A stretch of DNA of 64,000 bases, from contig JAQNBH010000010.1 in NCBI GenBank assembly GCA_028752905.1, positions 21,189,308 to 21,253,307 of the forward strand, given 5' to 3'. Below the pieces are notes generated by a model. It was given only the letters and a program-made list of their open reading frames with translations. It ran no database searches and was not told where the DNA came from. This DNA comes from Cladorhizidae sp. MBARI D1340-BT2 (taxonomy: Eukaryota > Porifera > Demospongiae > Poecilosclerida > Cladorhizidae). This document shows, piece after piece, positions 44,023 to 55,000 of this stretch. Position numbers and translations under genes: made by a program. Positions within the stretch are counted from its first letter, which is position 1, and each line of letters begins with the position of its first letter.

Positions 44023-44495
44023 TCAAAAGCAGAAACTAGAGGTGATTGAGAGGGGTCTTATCTTCTCAGAGTAATATTGAATCCATTGTGAGTAGTAAGA
44101 AAAGAATCCAAGGATTCGACAGAGACTTTTCATATCATTAGGAATAGGGAGTTGTTGCAGAGGGCGTAGACGATCAGGATCTGGCCTGATCTCCCCTTCT
44201 TCAACGACTGAGCCAAGAATTGCCAGTTTTCGAGTGGAAAACACACATTTATCTTCATTATAGATAATCTGGCGTCGAGAAACTGCTTCCAAAAAATGCT
44301 CGAGATTTATATCATGCTCTTTCTGATCTTTCCCACATATTGTAATGTTGTCAAGGTAAGGAAAAGTCGCCTGCAGGCTATTATGGTATCCATTGCTCTT
44401 TGAAAACATGCCACTCCGTTCGTCACTCCAAATGGTAATTATGTAAATTGGTACAATGCCTTACCAGAGCAAATAGAGATACCAAGTTTTCACCA
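44023..44495 (-). pseudogene. Reverse transcriptase, C-terminal half
   Basis: LPFGVTNGVACFQR-like sequence near 44430 (in a shifted frame with a stop just before it) leads to TFPYLDNITICGKD at 44364-44325. The catalytic motif reads Y-L-D-N instead of Y-L-D-D; I have the impression that relatives in other invertebrates share the Asn, so it need not be a mutation. Then NEDKCVFSTRKLAILGS and FFSYYSQWI of the thumb. Closed by a frame change near 44023. Confidence 0.75.
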
Positions 44496-44679
44496 TTAGA
44501 ATATGAGTAGTATAGCTTGTTACACACTAATGATATATATAATATGCTACTATGTGAATCATCAGTTTAGTCATCATCAGCAAATACATTATCCCCAAAT
44601 TGTCCTAGATATAATAATGGTCATACGTTATGAATGTAAGCTAAAAATACAGTCACAGTGTGTAAACAATATATTTGAG
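44496..44679. other. A+T-rich spacer
   Basis: Nothing recognised between the gypsy fragment and the minisatellite. Confidence 0.3.
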
Positions 44680-45410
44680 TGAACATCTCCTAGATATGGA
44701 AATATATACTTGGAATATGTTTTGGTGAGTTTCTTCTAGATATGGTCATATATACTTGCAATATATTATGGTGACTCTCTGGGTATATATTCTTATATTA
44801 TATTTGAGTGAGCATCTCCTAGATATATATATTATATGGAATATGTTTGGGTGAGTCTCTCCTAGATATGGACATATATACTTGCAATATGTTTGGGTGG
44901 GCCTCTCCAAGATATGGGCATAATAATATACTTGCAATATGTTTGGGTGGGCTTCTTCAAGATATGAACATATATACTTGCAATATGTTTGGGCGAGTCT
45001 CTTGTAGATATGGACATATATACTTACAATATGTTTTGGTTATACTCTCCTAGATAAGGACATATTTACTTGCAATATGTTTTAGTTAGTATCTTATAGA
45101 TATGGGCACATATACTTGCAATATGTTTGAATGGAACTGACCTAGATATGGACATGTATACTCACAATATGTTTGGGTGAGACTCTACTAGATATGGACA
45201 TAAATATGCAATATGTTTGAGTGAGAGACTCTCCTAGATATGGACATATAATAGTTGCAATATAATTATTTGGGTGATACTCTCCTAGATATGGGCATAT
45301 GTACTTGTAATATTTTTGGGTGAGTCTCTGGGTATGTATACTTACAATATATTTGAGTGAGCATCTCCTAGATATATAAGTTTGGATAAGTCTCTCCTGG
45401 ATATGGAGAT
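44680..45410 (+). repeat. ~43-bp minisatellite (TCTCCTAGATATGGACATAT units)
   Basis: About 16 units, each with CTCCTAGATATGGACATAT followed by ACTTGCAATATGTTTGGGTGA; unit lengths vary from about 38 to 50 bp. No coding potential that I would defend. Confidence 0.9.
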
Positions 45411-45524
45411 ACAGTGCTGTATCGAGGATTTGGAGTAGGGGACAGGTTCTCAAATCAGGATCCAATGAAATGGCTCATTAAATTGTTTTCAGTTAATATA
45501 ATATGTTGACCTACTTTGGTTTAC

Positions 45525-45609
45525 CTTCATGATCTGAGATTACTTGTTCATCAGGGACATTAGCATTGCTTGTAGAACACTTGAAGTAGTCCTTCAGAGT
45601 CTTAGACAT
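45525..45609 (-). CDS. Orphan first exon resembling hAT/ZMYM-type N-termini
   Basis: Starts with ATG at 45609 and reads MSKTLKDYFKCSTSNANV, then PDEQVISDHE, before a GAAGGTAAAC donor. A short M-S-K-x-L-x-x-F/Y-F-K start is common in hAT and KDZ-like transposase proteins. No downstream exon is found: leftward lie a minisatellite and a gypsy. Probably the stranded first exon of a transposase gene. Confidence 0.35.
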
Positions 45610-45614
45610 GCTGA

Positions 45615-45662
45615 TTCCAATTGACAATGTGCTCAGTGTGATCAGCACATGGTCAATTGGAA
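45615..45662. repeat. 48-bp near-perfect palindrome
   Basis: Arms of 19 bp (TTCCAATTGAC A/C ATGTGCT) with one mismatch and a 10-base loop CAGTGTGATC. It lies 5 bp upstream of the ATG at 45609. Could be a binding site for a dimeric protein, or a relic of a transposon end. Confidence 0.85.
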
Positions 45663-45932
45663 GTCACTTCCTGTGCAGAATCAGCTGATGATATTATCAT
45701 AAATAGTAGATCTATGTAAGCTATACAAGTTTGTGGGTAAATTGCTGTCTTTCATTCAGCTTTTAATTGGAAATGATTGACAATTCATTATTGCATCTTC
45801 CTAACTTGGACAGTGCAGCCACACATTCATTTATAGGAATGAACATTATGACAGGCCAGGGGGGTGCTATACAACCCGAGCCCCCGCTGGATATGGCAAT
45901 GATGTGCTGCATGGCCCACCAGAGTGACACGA
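45663..45932. other. Short interval without features
   Basis: Nothing recognised before the inverted gypsy LTR at 45933. Confidence 0.3.
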
Positions 45933-46089
45933 TGTTATAGGAGTCCCGTTCATGGGACTCCTAATTTGACAGGAAAGTTTTTATTTGATGTTCAGAACAA
46001 AACCACATATTGGTAAAGGGTCAAAGAATAACTTGCATGATTAATTAGAATAATCCAATAAAGTTGGTGGGAAAAGCCAAGCCGCCACA
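45933..46089 (-). repeat. 3' LTR of gypsy fragment C
   Basis: 157 bp; on the minus strand starts TGTGGCGGCTTGGC and ends GGACTCCTATAACA. Differs from the LTR at 10661-10826 by a few substitutions and a deletion. It contains the short inverted repeat GGAGTCCCGTTCATGGGACT. Confidence 0.8.
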
Positions 46090-46920
46090 GGTGGCTCAAG
46101 CCACGGTAGCGTGCAGCTTAGCTGGAAGTCGGAGTGGTCAGCCCTTTCTACTTCGGCCCACAATGCGTAGTGGGTGGTGGGTGTGGTCATTAACTACCTG
46201 AGGGATTTTTGGTTGCTCCTGCGGTAGCTGAACTGGTGTCCAATCAGTTTGCTGTGAAGTGGGCAACTCGTGAATGCCGAAATCAGCATCCAAGAATGCA
46301 GGTTTAAGGCGATCAACTGATACTGTGTCCTGTCTGCCATTGAGATCCAATGTGAAATACTTGGTTGACCTCTCAAGTACTCTAAATGGTCCATCATAGA
46401 TGTACTGTAGAGGTGTGCGATGTGCATCATGACGGACAAACACAAAGGTGCAGCTCTGCAAGTCCTTTGGCATGTATGTGATGTCATAGTGATTATGTGC
46501 TGTCTTGGTCTCAGTCCAGCCATGGTCATACGTAGGTGGGTAAGGAAATCGGACGCTTCGGGCTGAATACCTGACGTTGCGACGAAGAACTCTCCAGGAA
46601 GGCGGATGGTTGTTCCATAGACCAGTTCAGATGGTGAGCATCCTATGGCTTCCTTGGGAGCTGCACGGAGATCGAGTAGGACCGATGGAAGCTCATCCAT
46701 CCATGCAGGCCAGTCAGCCGGGCTTTGAGTGCTGATTTTAACTGCCTGTGAAAGTGTTCCACAATTCGATTTACTTGCGGATGGTAAGCAGTCGTGCGAT
46801 GGTGATGCATCCCCAGTAATGTGCCGTCTAAAGGGTTGAGGTGAATTGTGGCCAGCTGTCGGAGGTAATGTCTGCTGGTATACTCCAAATCATGCAATAT
46901 GCTGAAAGAGTCCTGAGCCC
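45933..46920 (-). mobile_element. CsRn1-like Ty3/Gypsy fragment C (INT C-terminus and 3' LTR)
   Basis: Same family as fragment B at 8349-10826, in inverse orientation: matching LTR (45933-46089), then the integrase C-terminal module and core back to about 46920, where homology to fragment B stops in the middle of integrase. Frames: 46897-46643 (HDLEYTSRHY, NRIVEHFHRQL), 46700-46194 (MDELPSVLLDLRAAP, SELVYGTTIRLPGEFF) and 46473-46138 (YDGPFRVLERS, DTVSVDRLKPAF). Three frames for one protein, so dead. Confidence 0.85.
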
Positions 46921-48789
46921 ACTCTCTCTAGCTCTTATACTATTACTATCATAATTATTATGATATCACTAACCAATCACATCACTATAGAATGTTGTTC
47001 TATCCATATCCTAAGGTGAGTGCTTGATAATCATATTTCTTATCTATTCATTTATCCTGTCCTTATTCAAGTGCGTTTGTTCCATTGACCATAGGCGAGT
47101 AGTCAGGTGTTACTGGACTGTCAGGTAGCCTCTTTTCTGACAGAGAGAGTGACATCCTATCACACATTACCTCTATCTAGCAAGATAATCTAGCTAGCAA
47201 CACATAGATTTGTTTTCAAAATGAATCGTAACTGTAGTTTATTTTTATTGACTTCATTGCTAGCTAGTGCTTGGTGTCATCCACCGAGAAACATTCTTAA
47301 GCTCAGTTAAAGCTTCTACACTCCATCTGTCCCTGTTTCTACAAGGGAAGCAGCAGCATAATTCTTGAAGATTGCCCTTGACATCTAGAAGCATGAAACA
47401 GACACTAAAGCATGACACAGAGCGCTTGAGGTAGCTGTGAGATAATAATTATAGCTTCAAACCTCACCTGCAGCTATAACTACTGCATTGCACTAGGCAT
47501 GATCAAAAGAATGATAACAAACTTTATAAGCACCCACAGCATAGGTTATCTCGACTTACTTGTTGTGGTTTTCAATACAGCTATGGGGAGTGCTGCGAGA
47601 AAGCTATAGCTACAAACCACAGCTGTATTCACAGCTGCACATGTTTGGACTAGGACCAAAGAAGGATGTTTACTGATGAAAAACTACAATGCAAGCTGAG
47701 TACACTACTCCCTGAAGCTCACAGATTTAGTTTTGTAGCTATGGAAGTTTGATTAATTAGGAAATAGTTGTCATGCAATTTCTTACGTGCATGTACATAC
47801 TAAAACCATAGCTAAGTCAGCAGCAGATTCCAAATCTCTTTAAGCAGAACATTAAATCTAGCTGTTAGAATTTATAAAAAATAGACTTCAGGAAAGGAGA
47901 GAAAGAAAAAAAGTCAACAAAGTCTGCTTCTGTACAAATGTAACTGAGATTTGAAAAAAAGAGCGAGTGTTATAAGGGAGAAGAACAGCAGCCCATGATG
48001 GAGAAGATTCCTTAGGCTCATGTGAAGATTCATTCTGACTTAGCCACTCTACACACTCTAGCTAAGCTCACATTTGCTAAAATGGAAAATGATTGTCACG
48101 GAAATTGAAATGATCGTTACAATTTTGTGCTCATTGGAAACTGTGAGGAATCAACTAGTAGACAGATGACAAATAATTCACAGATTAATGTTAGTCTTGC
48201 AGCCGTGCTTGGAGTAAGACAAAAGTTACAGCAAAGTGATATCATTTAATTTCAAATTGATGTGTTTTTTCACTTATGCTTGCCACACTGACTGCTTCTG
48301 TTAATGCATCACTAAGTACAAACATACAATAATGACAATGAAGAAAGAAAGAAAGACCATAAATTAACTGCTTTAATAATTTTTACAACAAAAAATGAAT
48401 TACAAATAGAATTTGCTATAGGATTGCAATGGGGGGAGGTTATTTGTAAATGACTATAATATTAAGGATGTCTAGATAACAGCGAGAAGAGTAGTTTGTC
48501 AGCAAGGAATTGGCCCATGCAGCAACTGCCAAGATGATTTTATAATACTTGCCCAGTTTGTACATGTACTCTTGATTATCAGTAGTGCTATCGATCCTTC
48601 CCTTCTAGCTTATAGGTTCGACAATGCGAGACCTGCATCCATGACTGCTTTGCTTCTTTTCGCAGGTCCTTTACTTGGGCTGAGCTGTTACTGAACACTA
48701 AGAAATGTCAATGCATCTCTCAGGTAGCAGACATTCTCCTACTCCAATGTTCTAGCAATGTGTTAGCTGGGTGTCCGAACTAGTCAGCT
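46921..48789. other. Interval without a recognisable gene
   Basis: A+T-rich, no frame over 60 codons with a motif, no tandem array. Weak LINE-like residue may begin near 48600. Confidence 0.3.
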
Positions 48790-49680
48790 ATTTCAAAATT
48801 AGACATATCTATGGTCGAGTCTTGGACCGAGATTGTTGAAATCCATCACTCCTGTAATATATGTGCCAGTCAGACACCTGTTTACTCGGAATCTAACTCA
48901 AACTCAAATACCTAAAGACTGGTGCGTTAATATTATCACCCCATACACAAGTCTGGGGACGAATCATCAGTTAGAAACTACAGACCCATCTCCCTTCTGT
49001 GTGGTATTTCTGTTGTCATGGAATGGATAATTTAGACAAATGTTTAGAATTCTAAATTCTAAAGGGGCATTCAACAACTCAACATTGCTTCATTTAGTCA
49101 AGAGTGCAGACATTTTAACTAACGAGAAATCTCAATAAAACGTAATTACTCGGGCTACAGCAATGGTTTTGATAGTTTTCTTCATCAAGAGCTTCTTTTC
49201 AAATTGTGGTGTTAACAGAAGAGCTGTAGCATTGTTTCAGAGGATACCTAAACTCTCGCTGTCAAATGATATATATATATATAAATACTCTGATCTGCTT
49301 CTAGTCAGTTCCGTTATTCTGCAAGGCAGCATTCTTGGTCCATTATTATATTTGATCGCCATTTCTTCATCTTCTCTACTCTTATATGCAGATGATACCA
49401 GTGGTTTTAAAGGTTTTACATCAGTTTATGATGTATCCCTTCTTCCTAATGATTTATCCTCACTCGCAAAATGGTCACCTGGTTGGTATCTTTCATTTAA
49501 AATCTCAAAATGTTGCCTTTTGAGGATTGTTCTCAAAAGTCTCTGCTGCTGACTTTTTGGGTGACACTTACACCAACTCAAAAAAAAATAGTTTTGAGAT
49601 CTAGATGTAATTATTTCAAGTGACTTAACATGGAACCTTCAAGAACCTGAACTTAAAACCAAAACTATCATGTTTTTGTC
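48790..49680 (+). pseudogene. Non-LTR retrotransposon (LINE) reverse transcriptase remnant
   Basis: Frames on the plus strand show IPKDWCVNIITP (48905), a NYRPISLL-like block in a shifted frame (48985), ILQGSILGPLLYL (49320) and LLLYADDTSGF (49378), with the catalytic Y-A-D-D, then LDVIISSDLTWN (49605), the usual sequence just past the palm. These are landmarks of jockey/CR1-type LINE reverse transcriptases in the right order. Multiple shifts; about 300 bp are missing between the second and third blocks. Neither endonuclease nor a poly-A tail is evident. Confidence 0.7.
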
Positions 49681-49917
49681 TTATCTTTCCATGCCAATAT
49701 TTTAATATTATTTTTTTAACTTTTTAAATGTTATTGTTATTATTATTTAAAAAAATTAAATTTATTCTAATTTATTATTAATTTTTATTCTGTATTATAT
49801 ATTTATTATATATTTTATTTTATTTGTCTGCATGTGCTGGATGTATCTTTCAGGGTGTGGTTTGCTTCACATACTAGGTAGCTAGCTAATGGTAATAGTC
49901 TTAGCATGACATTATTC
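49681..49917. other. A+T-rich interval after the LINE remnant
   Basis: TTATT-rich low-complexity sequence (49690-49830). Nothing else recognised. Confidence 0.3.
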
Positions 49918-49982
49918 CTGATAAAGGCTCGAGTATCTAGTCAGAATATTGAGAAGAGGTTGATTATTGAGGTCATTGTAAG
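49918..49982 (+). ncRNA. Hammerhead-ribozyme-like motif, copy B
   Basis: Reads CTGATAAAGGCTCGAGTATC, then TAGTCAGAATATTGAGAAG and GGTTGATTATTGAGGTCATT. The stem GGCT...AGTC is kept; the core GA of CTGATGA and the GAAA are mutated, so this copy should be inactive. The shared tail shows it is the same family as copy A. Confidence 0.4.
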
Positions 49983-51182
49983 GAAATATATATTTTAAGT
50001 ATTACTAACGGTTGTGACATAACTTGAGCATGTTATCATACTTATCACACACATGCACACGACACATTTTGAGATAGAAATCACAAAAAGTGTGGAAACT
50101 GATTTCATAAGATGTTGTGGTGGAGAAATAAAATATTTTCGTTCGATAAATCTGTTTCCAGGTCATCTGCTAATGCGTTGAAATTCTTAGTTTGAAGAGC
50201 TGTCACAAATGTCCTCCATGTGAAAGGTTAGACCTATACAGTAAACACGAATGGGATGAAAAGCTCATAAAACTTGTTACAATGTAGTTGTATGTTCACT
50301 TCCTAACTCAGACTAAGGGCTGCTACTAAATAAAGGCTGGATGCTTTACCTACATATCCTGCATATTTTGGTGTCCACAGAAACTATTTAGTGAAATGTG
50401 TGTTGGCAGTAGTAAGTTTATGCCCCATGTTGTTCCACATTTACAATATATCAAGCCATAATGCAAGGTTTCTTACAGAGGGGTTGCTAGGGGGTGGATG
50501 GGTAGGTGGAGAGAAGCAGAGTAGAACTTATTTCCTAATTGCCTTGTCTAAACGCTAATAAAAATACTGTAGTCATCTGAATGGTTGTCATGCTGAGTAC
50601 AGCTTAGCCATAGTATGTGTGTGTGTGTGTGTGTAGGTGGGTGGTCTTGGGCCCCAGGCATAGAATGGAATATGCATCTGGTTATTAGAGCCATGTCCAT
50701 GCCAGGGCGCGGTCATGACAGATATTTGTTACTTAGCCACATAAATAATGCATGGGTGTGTGTGAGCTATAATTAGCAGAGTACATTCCACTGCTGCATG
50801 GGAACCTAGCTATAATTACCAGATGCTTATTCTATAATATGTCTGGCCAACTAGACGAGCTACGTAATCAACTAGTTCTTGCTTGCATAGTCATTACGGA
50901 ACACAGCCTGAGCCAGGGAAGCTTTCTAAAACCTATCACATCCAACTAAGAATTAAGATGACAATAGCTCTACAACAACAAAAATGTTTTTATAGTTGGG
51001 GGGAGGGGGGAAAGGAAGAAAAAACAATGAGCCCAATATAATTAGAGGACCCTTTACCATTTATACAAATTTTTATATTTTAAATTGTAAGGTGTCTCTT
51101 ATTGGTTTTGGTCACAATAGACATAGTTGTTTCTTTCTTTTAACATACCAACCCTGTTTACACTCTCAATCAACTCTTCCCA
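49983..51182. other. Interval without a recognisable gene
   Basis: Contains a (GT)n microsatellite at 50618-50634 and a GGGGGGAGGGGGG tract at 50999-51011. No gene supported. Confidence 0.3.
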
Positions 51183-51251
51183 GTCGACATAATAACATTA
51201 CAATCAAAAATATTCTCTTGATGTTTCGACTAGATGCTCTATCCTTCATTA
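51183..51251 (-). ncRNA. Hammerhead-ribozyme-like motif, copy C
   Basis: Minus-strand: TTAATGAAGGATAGAGCATC, then TAGTCGAAACATCAAGAG. The CGAAAC core is canonical, the CTGATGA has decayed to TTAATGA. Related to copies A, B and D. Confidence 0.35.
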
Positions 51252-52087
51252 AGAATAATGAGACACTAAAACTAGTGTGAGCCTGCTATATATACACCAG
51301 TTGTTAACTATTCACCACATGCTACAAAACCATCGCTACACACATCCAACATGTGACCAGAACATGCATCTAGCAGGTGAACCGGATTTGGAAAATAATA
51401 AAAACTTAACAAATTAAAAATAATAATAAATAATATATATATTAAATAATAATAATTAATAAATAAACAGATAAACAGATAAAATAAGAATAATTATGGT
51501 GGTCGTGGCTACAAGTTCAGTCTCTTGAGAGTGTCTCCCCAACAGTCAGGCAAGTTAATTCAACAGTCTCGATTGAACTGCTCACACTTTGTTGCTAGGC
51601 CATGTGCAATGTCTCCTTCACTATATAGCAGTTCCTTTTATTGACTACACATGTAAGCAGTCCCAGTTGAACATTGCTTAAAATGGGTCGGTGTGCGGTG
51701 AATCTACCAAGCAATAATTAAAAAACCAATTACACTAGCCCATTAAACGATTATTGAAGCCCAGAGCTTATTCAAATCATTTGATGCCAGCACACTTACA
51801 AGGTCGATTGATGCTTAGGAATGTACTGAAAAAATCCCAACCCAAAACAAGCCCATCGTAAATAAATGCCCATGTTTATACTTTGCAAAGATGTCTCTGG
51901 AAAAGAATTCCATGCTTAAAAACTTTGACCCATTGCAGTATTTTGTTATTTAATCACTCACTAAGTTGTTAATCATGTGCGTCTAAATATTTTAAATTCG
52001 ATAAATGGAGAGGAAAAAAATATAGAGGTGCAAAAAATAAAAGGAACAAGGATTTGAAACAGGATGCAGCCAAAACGACATTGTTTG
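51252..52087. other. Interval without a recognisable gene
   Basis: Contains a TAATAAATAATATATAT-rich low-complexity stretch at 51415-51480. Nothing else recognised. Confidence 0.3.
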
Positions 52088-55000
52088 TTATGAAAGTGAA
52101 CTAGACTCGTCATATATAGTGGTAAGTTGTATTACCTGCATAGTTATAGATGGTTTGTATGTAGAATGCTGGTGCTTTTTATTCTTATAGGTAGGCATGC
52201 ATGGTCTAATGGCTGTTTCATTGAAGGAAGCATAAGTCACAAAGTTATCGACAGTATAGGACACATTCCCCTCAAGCTTGAAATTGCCAATTTTTATTCC
52301 TTTAAAATGCAATTATAAAATAATCATATTACAAGCTTCTACTAAACCACTGCTTGAATAATCTCTAAGAATCATTACTTAATCCCTTCAATATCACAAT
52401 ACTTTACAACAGAAAACACACTTCCCTTGTCCTATATACTGATTCAATTATCTCCAAGTTACAAGAAGCGATCATCAGGTACTTAGAAATGTTCAGTTTA
52501 TATGAGCTTTGGATGTTGTATAACTTGAAGCCTATGTCCTCCGACTATTTTATTTTATTAATTCTATCACAGTACATATGACTTACCAGAATCCTTGCCA
52601 AGTGATCTAGAAAAAATTGAAAACAAAGTTAAAATAAAGGTATCACCGGCAATTTTAATCCTTTTACCAACAAATTATTATGGATAAATGTGTTTGTATG
52701 TTTGTGGTGGAGGAAGGGTGTGGAGGGGCGGGTGGGGGGGGGGGGGGGGGGGTGCAAATATATATGTAGAAACTAATAAACATTATATCAGGTGAGAGTC
52801 AAACATTGAACCAAATTATATTTATTAACTAGGGATAAAGAAGAGAATATGCAAGTTCAAGCTTATGTTGTCAGAACTTCAGATGGATAGGAAAAACACC
52901 TGTTAGTCTGGAAGTAGTTGTGTAGAGCTTTGAATTCACTTTGGAAGCATAGAATGTCCAGAAAAGCCTTCTGCTAACACTTGGTGGCGGGATTAAATAA
53001 GATCCACAGAATATTTTTGGATTTGGACCATCAGTAAAAAATTCCACAATATTTCTTGTATAAAGCATGTAAATCAGTGTATTACTCGAAATATTAAACA
53101 AGAATTGGGGCATTACTTGTAGACATCAATCATCTTGTAATTATAGTGAACTACCGGGACTTCAAGTTATTGCTCAATTATCAAAAACTGATAAACTACT
53201 CATATTGTCTTTGACTAAATGATAGACACACCAAAAAGGATAACTCGTCTCCAAAACTTGCTTTTGCAACTTCTTAACATCACAAAATATTACATTTTCT
53301 ATTTCTAGCTAAAATAATTCCAATGTGCCGCGAATATGGTAGTAAGATTATAAACCATCACACTTAAAAAATTTAAAATGTTGAAATTTGTCTTGAAATA
53401 TATCTTTGCTATCCTTCCTACAAATAAAATAAGATAATTGTTCACAACATACTCTCACAAAATTACAATGACCTTCGCAATAATCAACCTAAATTTACTC
53501 TTCGACATTTTGACTAACCTTCACCATGAATAATAAGCGCTAAGACTATCATGAACTGGATATATACCGATGGGTAGATTAGAATCATCGGAAACAGTAG
53601 ATTTCAAGTTTATTATTGAGAAGGGTGATTGTAATAAGATTGATTTAAGTTTGTTTGAAGGCTAGGAATGTTTCTTTGAAGGCTACAGAATTCAGGGAAA
53701 GTTTAGTTTGAAGAATGAAATGGACCCGTTTGGGTTACCTTTTATCAAGGAAGGTGATTAGCATCTCAGATTAGAGCTAGAAGGACCCACTGAGGTTCAA
53801 ATCGCACCATAATGGCAGAGCACTTGTTATTGTTGGCCAGTCTGCCAGTCTGTACATGTGTTTCTATGTCACCAATGATTACATACAAATAATGTAACAT
53901 GGTATTATTAGTAACAAACTACACTAGCTTCATTAGATCTCACCAAATGCAAATGCTCTGCTAGAAAACTCTTCTATAAATAATCTATTAAAAATACTGC
54001 ATGTTATGAAAAAGTGAGATTTGCAGAGGTTTTTTTGCATTCCTGATGATAGCACACAAATAATTACGAGGAAAAAACTATGCTAGCTACATTAAAAGTC
54101 AGCCAATGTAAACAGTTCACTAACATGGCTTAGCCATACTCCATTAGAAAATACAAGCAGTTGCTGAAATGGTGAAATTTACAGAGATTAGCATCATCTC
54201 AGTCTGGTTCAAAATTTTCGATGAGCCTTAAAAGGCTTTTGGGGAGTAATTTTGATGGTTTAACACCAGAGGGGATTAAGTCCTTCATTCTTATTTTCTG
54301 CTCTTCTGCTAGTAATTAATTTTTATCCTTTCCTGAAGTAAAATTTTGGGAATGGTTGAGCTACTGCATGTATTCCCAGCTAAAAAAATAACCCCTTGCT
54401 TATGGAGAAACCTATAAAAAGTAAAGACTAATAGATCATCCAATTTTGACATGTAGCTACTATAACACTCAGTAAAGATGACACAATAGAAGAATATATA
54501 CAGCTATAATATATATTTAACAAAAAGCACCAACCTCACATCAAGCATCACTTGTGATCCATACATAATATACATAGGTAAATTATATATATACATTTAT
54601 ATATTGTGTAAACATGGTAAAAATAAATATATTCTACAATAATTATTATCTGAAACAAATTTATTTTAAAATTTCTTGAAGGGAACTGCAACAAGTACGG
54701 AGGAAAACAAAACATAACAAAATATTTTCACCACAAACCTTTATCGCCCATTTTATCTTTTAAAAAATAATGTGCATCTGGTTTTTTTATAGATTTTATA
54801 TTTCTGTACACCATTTAAAAGTTTAAGGGTACCCAAAATGTTTGTGCTCTACATTCTAGTTTTTGGGTGGGTTTTTAGATATAAGTAAAATAATTTTTTT
54901 CTCATGTGCATAAGTGACTTAGATTTCAAATTCATAATTTATGACATACCTTAAATTAACATGTTCTTCTACAGCTTTAGTGGCATATTTTCTCCTCATG

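Larger units (their letters stand above)
42385..44495 (-). mobile_element. Ty3/Gypsy fragment with RT-RH-INT order
   Basis: Minus-strand pol pieces: RT C-terminal half (about 44495-44023), RNase H and integrase zinc domain (43991-43392), integrase core and tail (43447-42578). After the pol stop an AAAGGATGGGG tract at about 42522-42512 (polypurine tract) is followed by TGAATGTTATGATAAC, a possible LTR start, which then runs only about 120 bp before the Gmr1-like sequence begins at 42384. RT is truncated at its 5' end. This is a different clade from the CsRn1-like elements (conventional protein order but distinct motifs). Confidence 0.8.

Noticed and set aside
49163..49552. Interpreting the LINE fragment as a Penelope RT because hammerhead-like motifs lie nearby
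   Set aside because: The motif order I-P-K-D-W ... Y-A-D-D ... D-x-I-S-S-D-L-T-W is that of jockey/CR1-type LINEs, not Penelope.
52871..53113. 80-codon minus-strand frame inside the large intron
   Set aside because: Wrong context for the phase-1 exon chain, no splice sites that fit, no recognisable domain.
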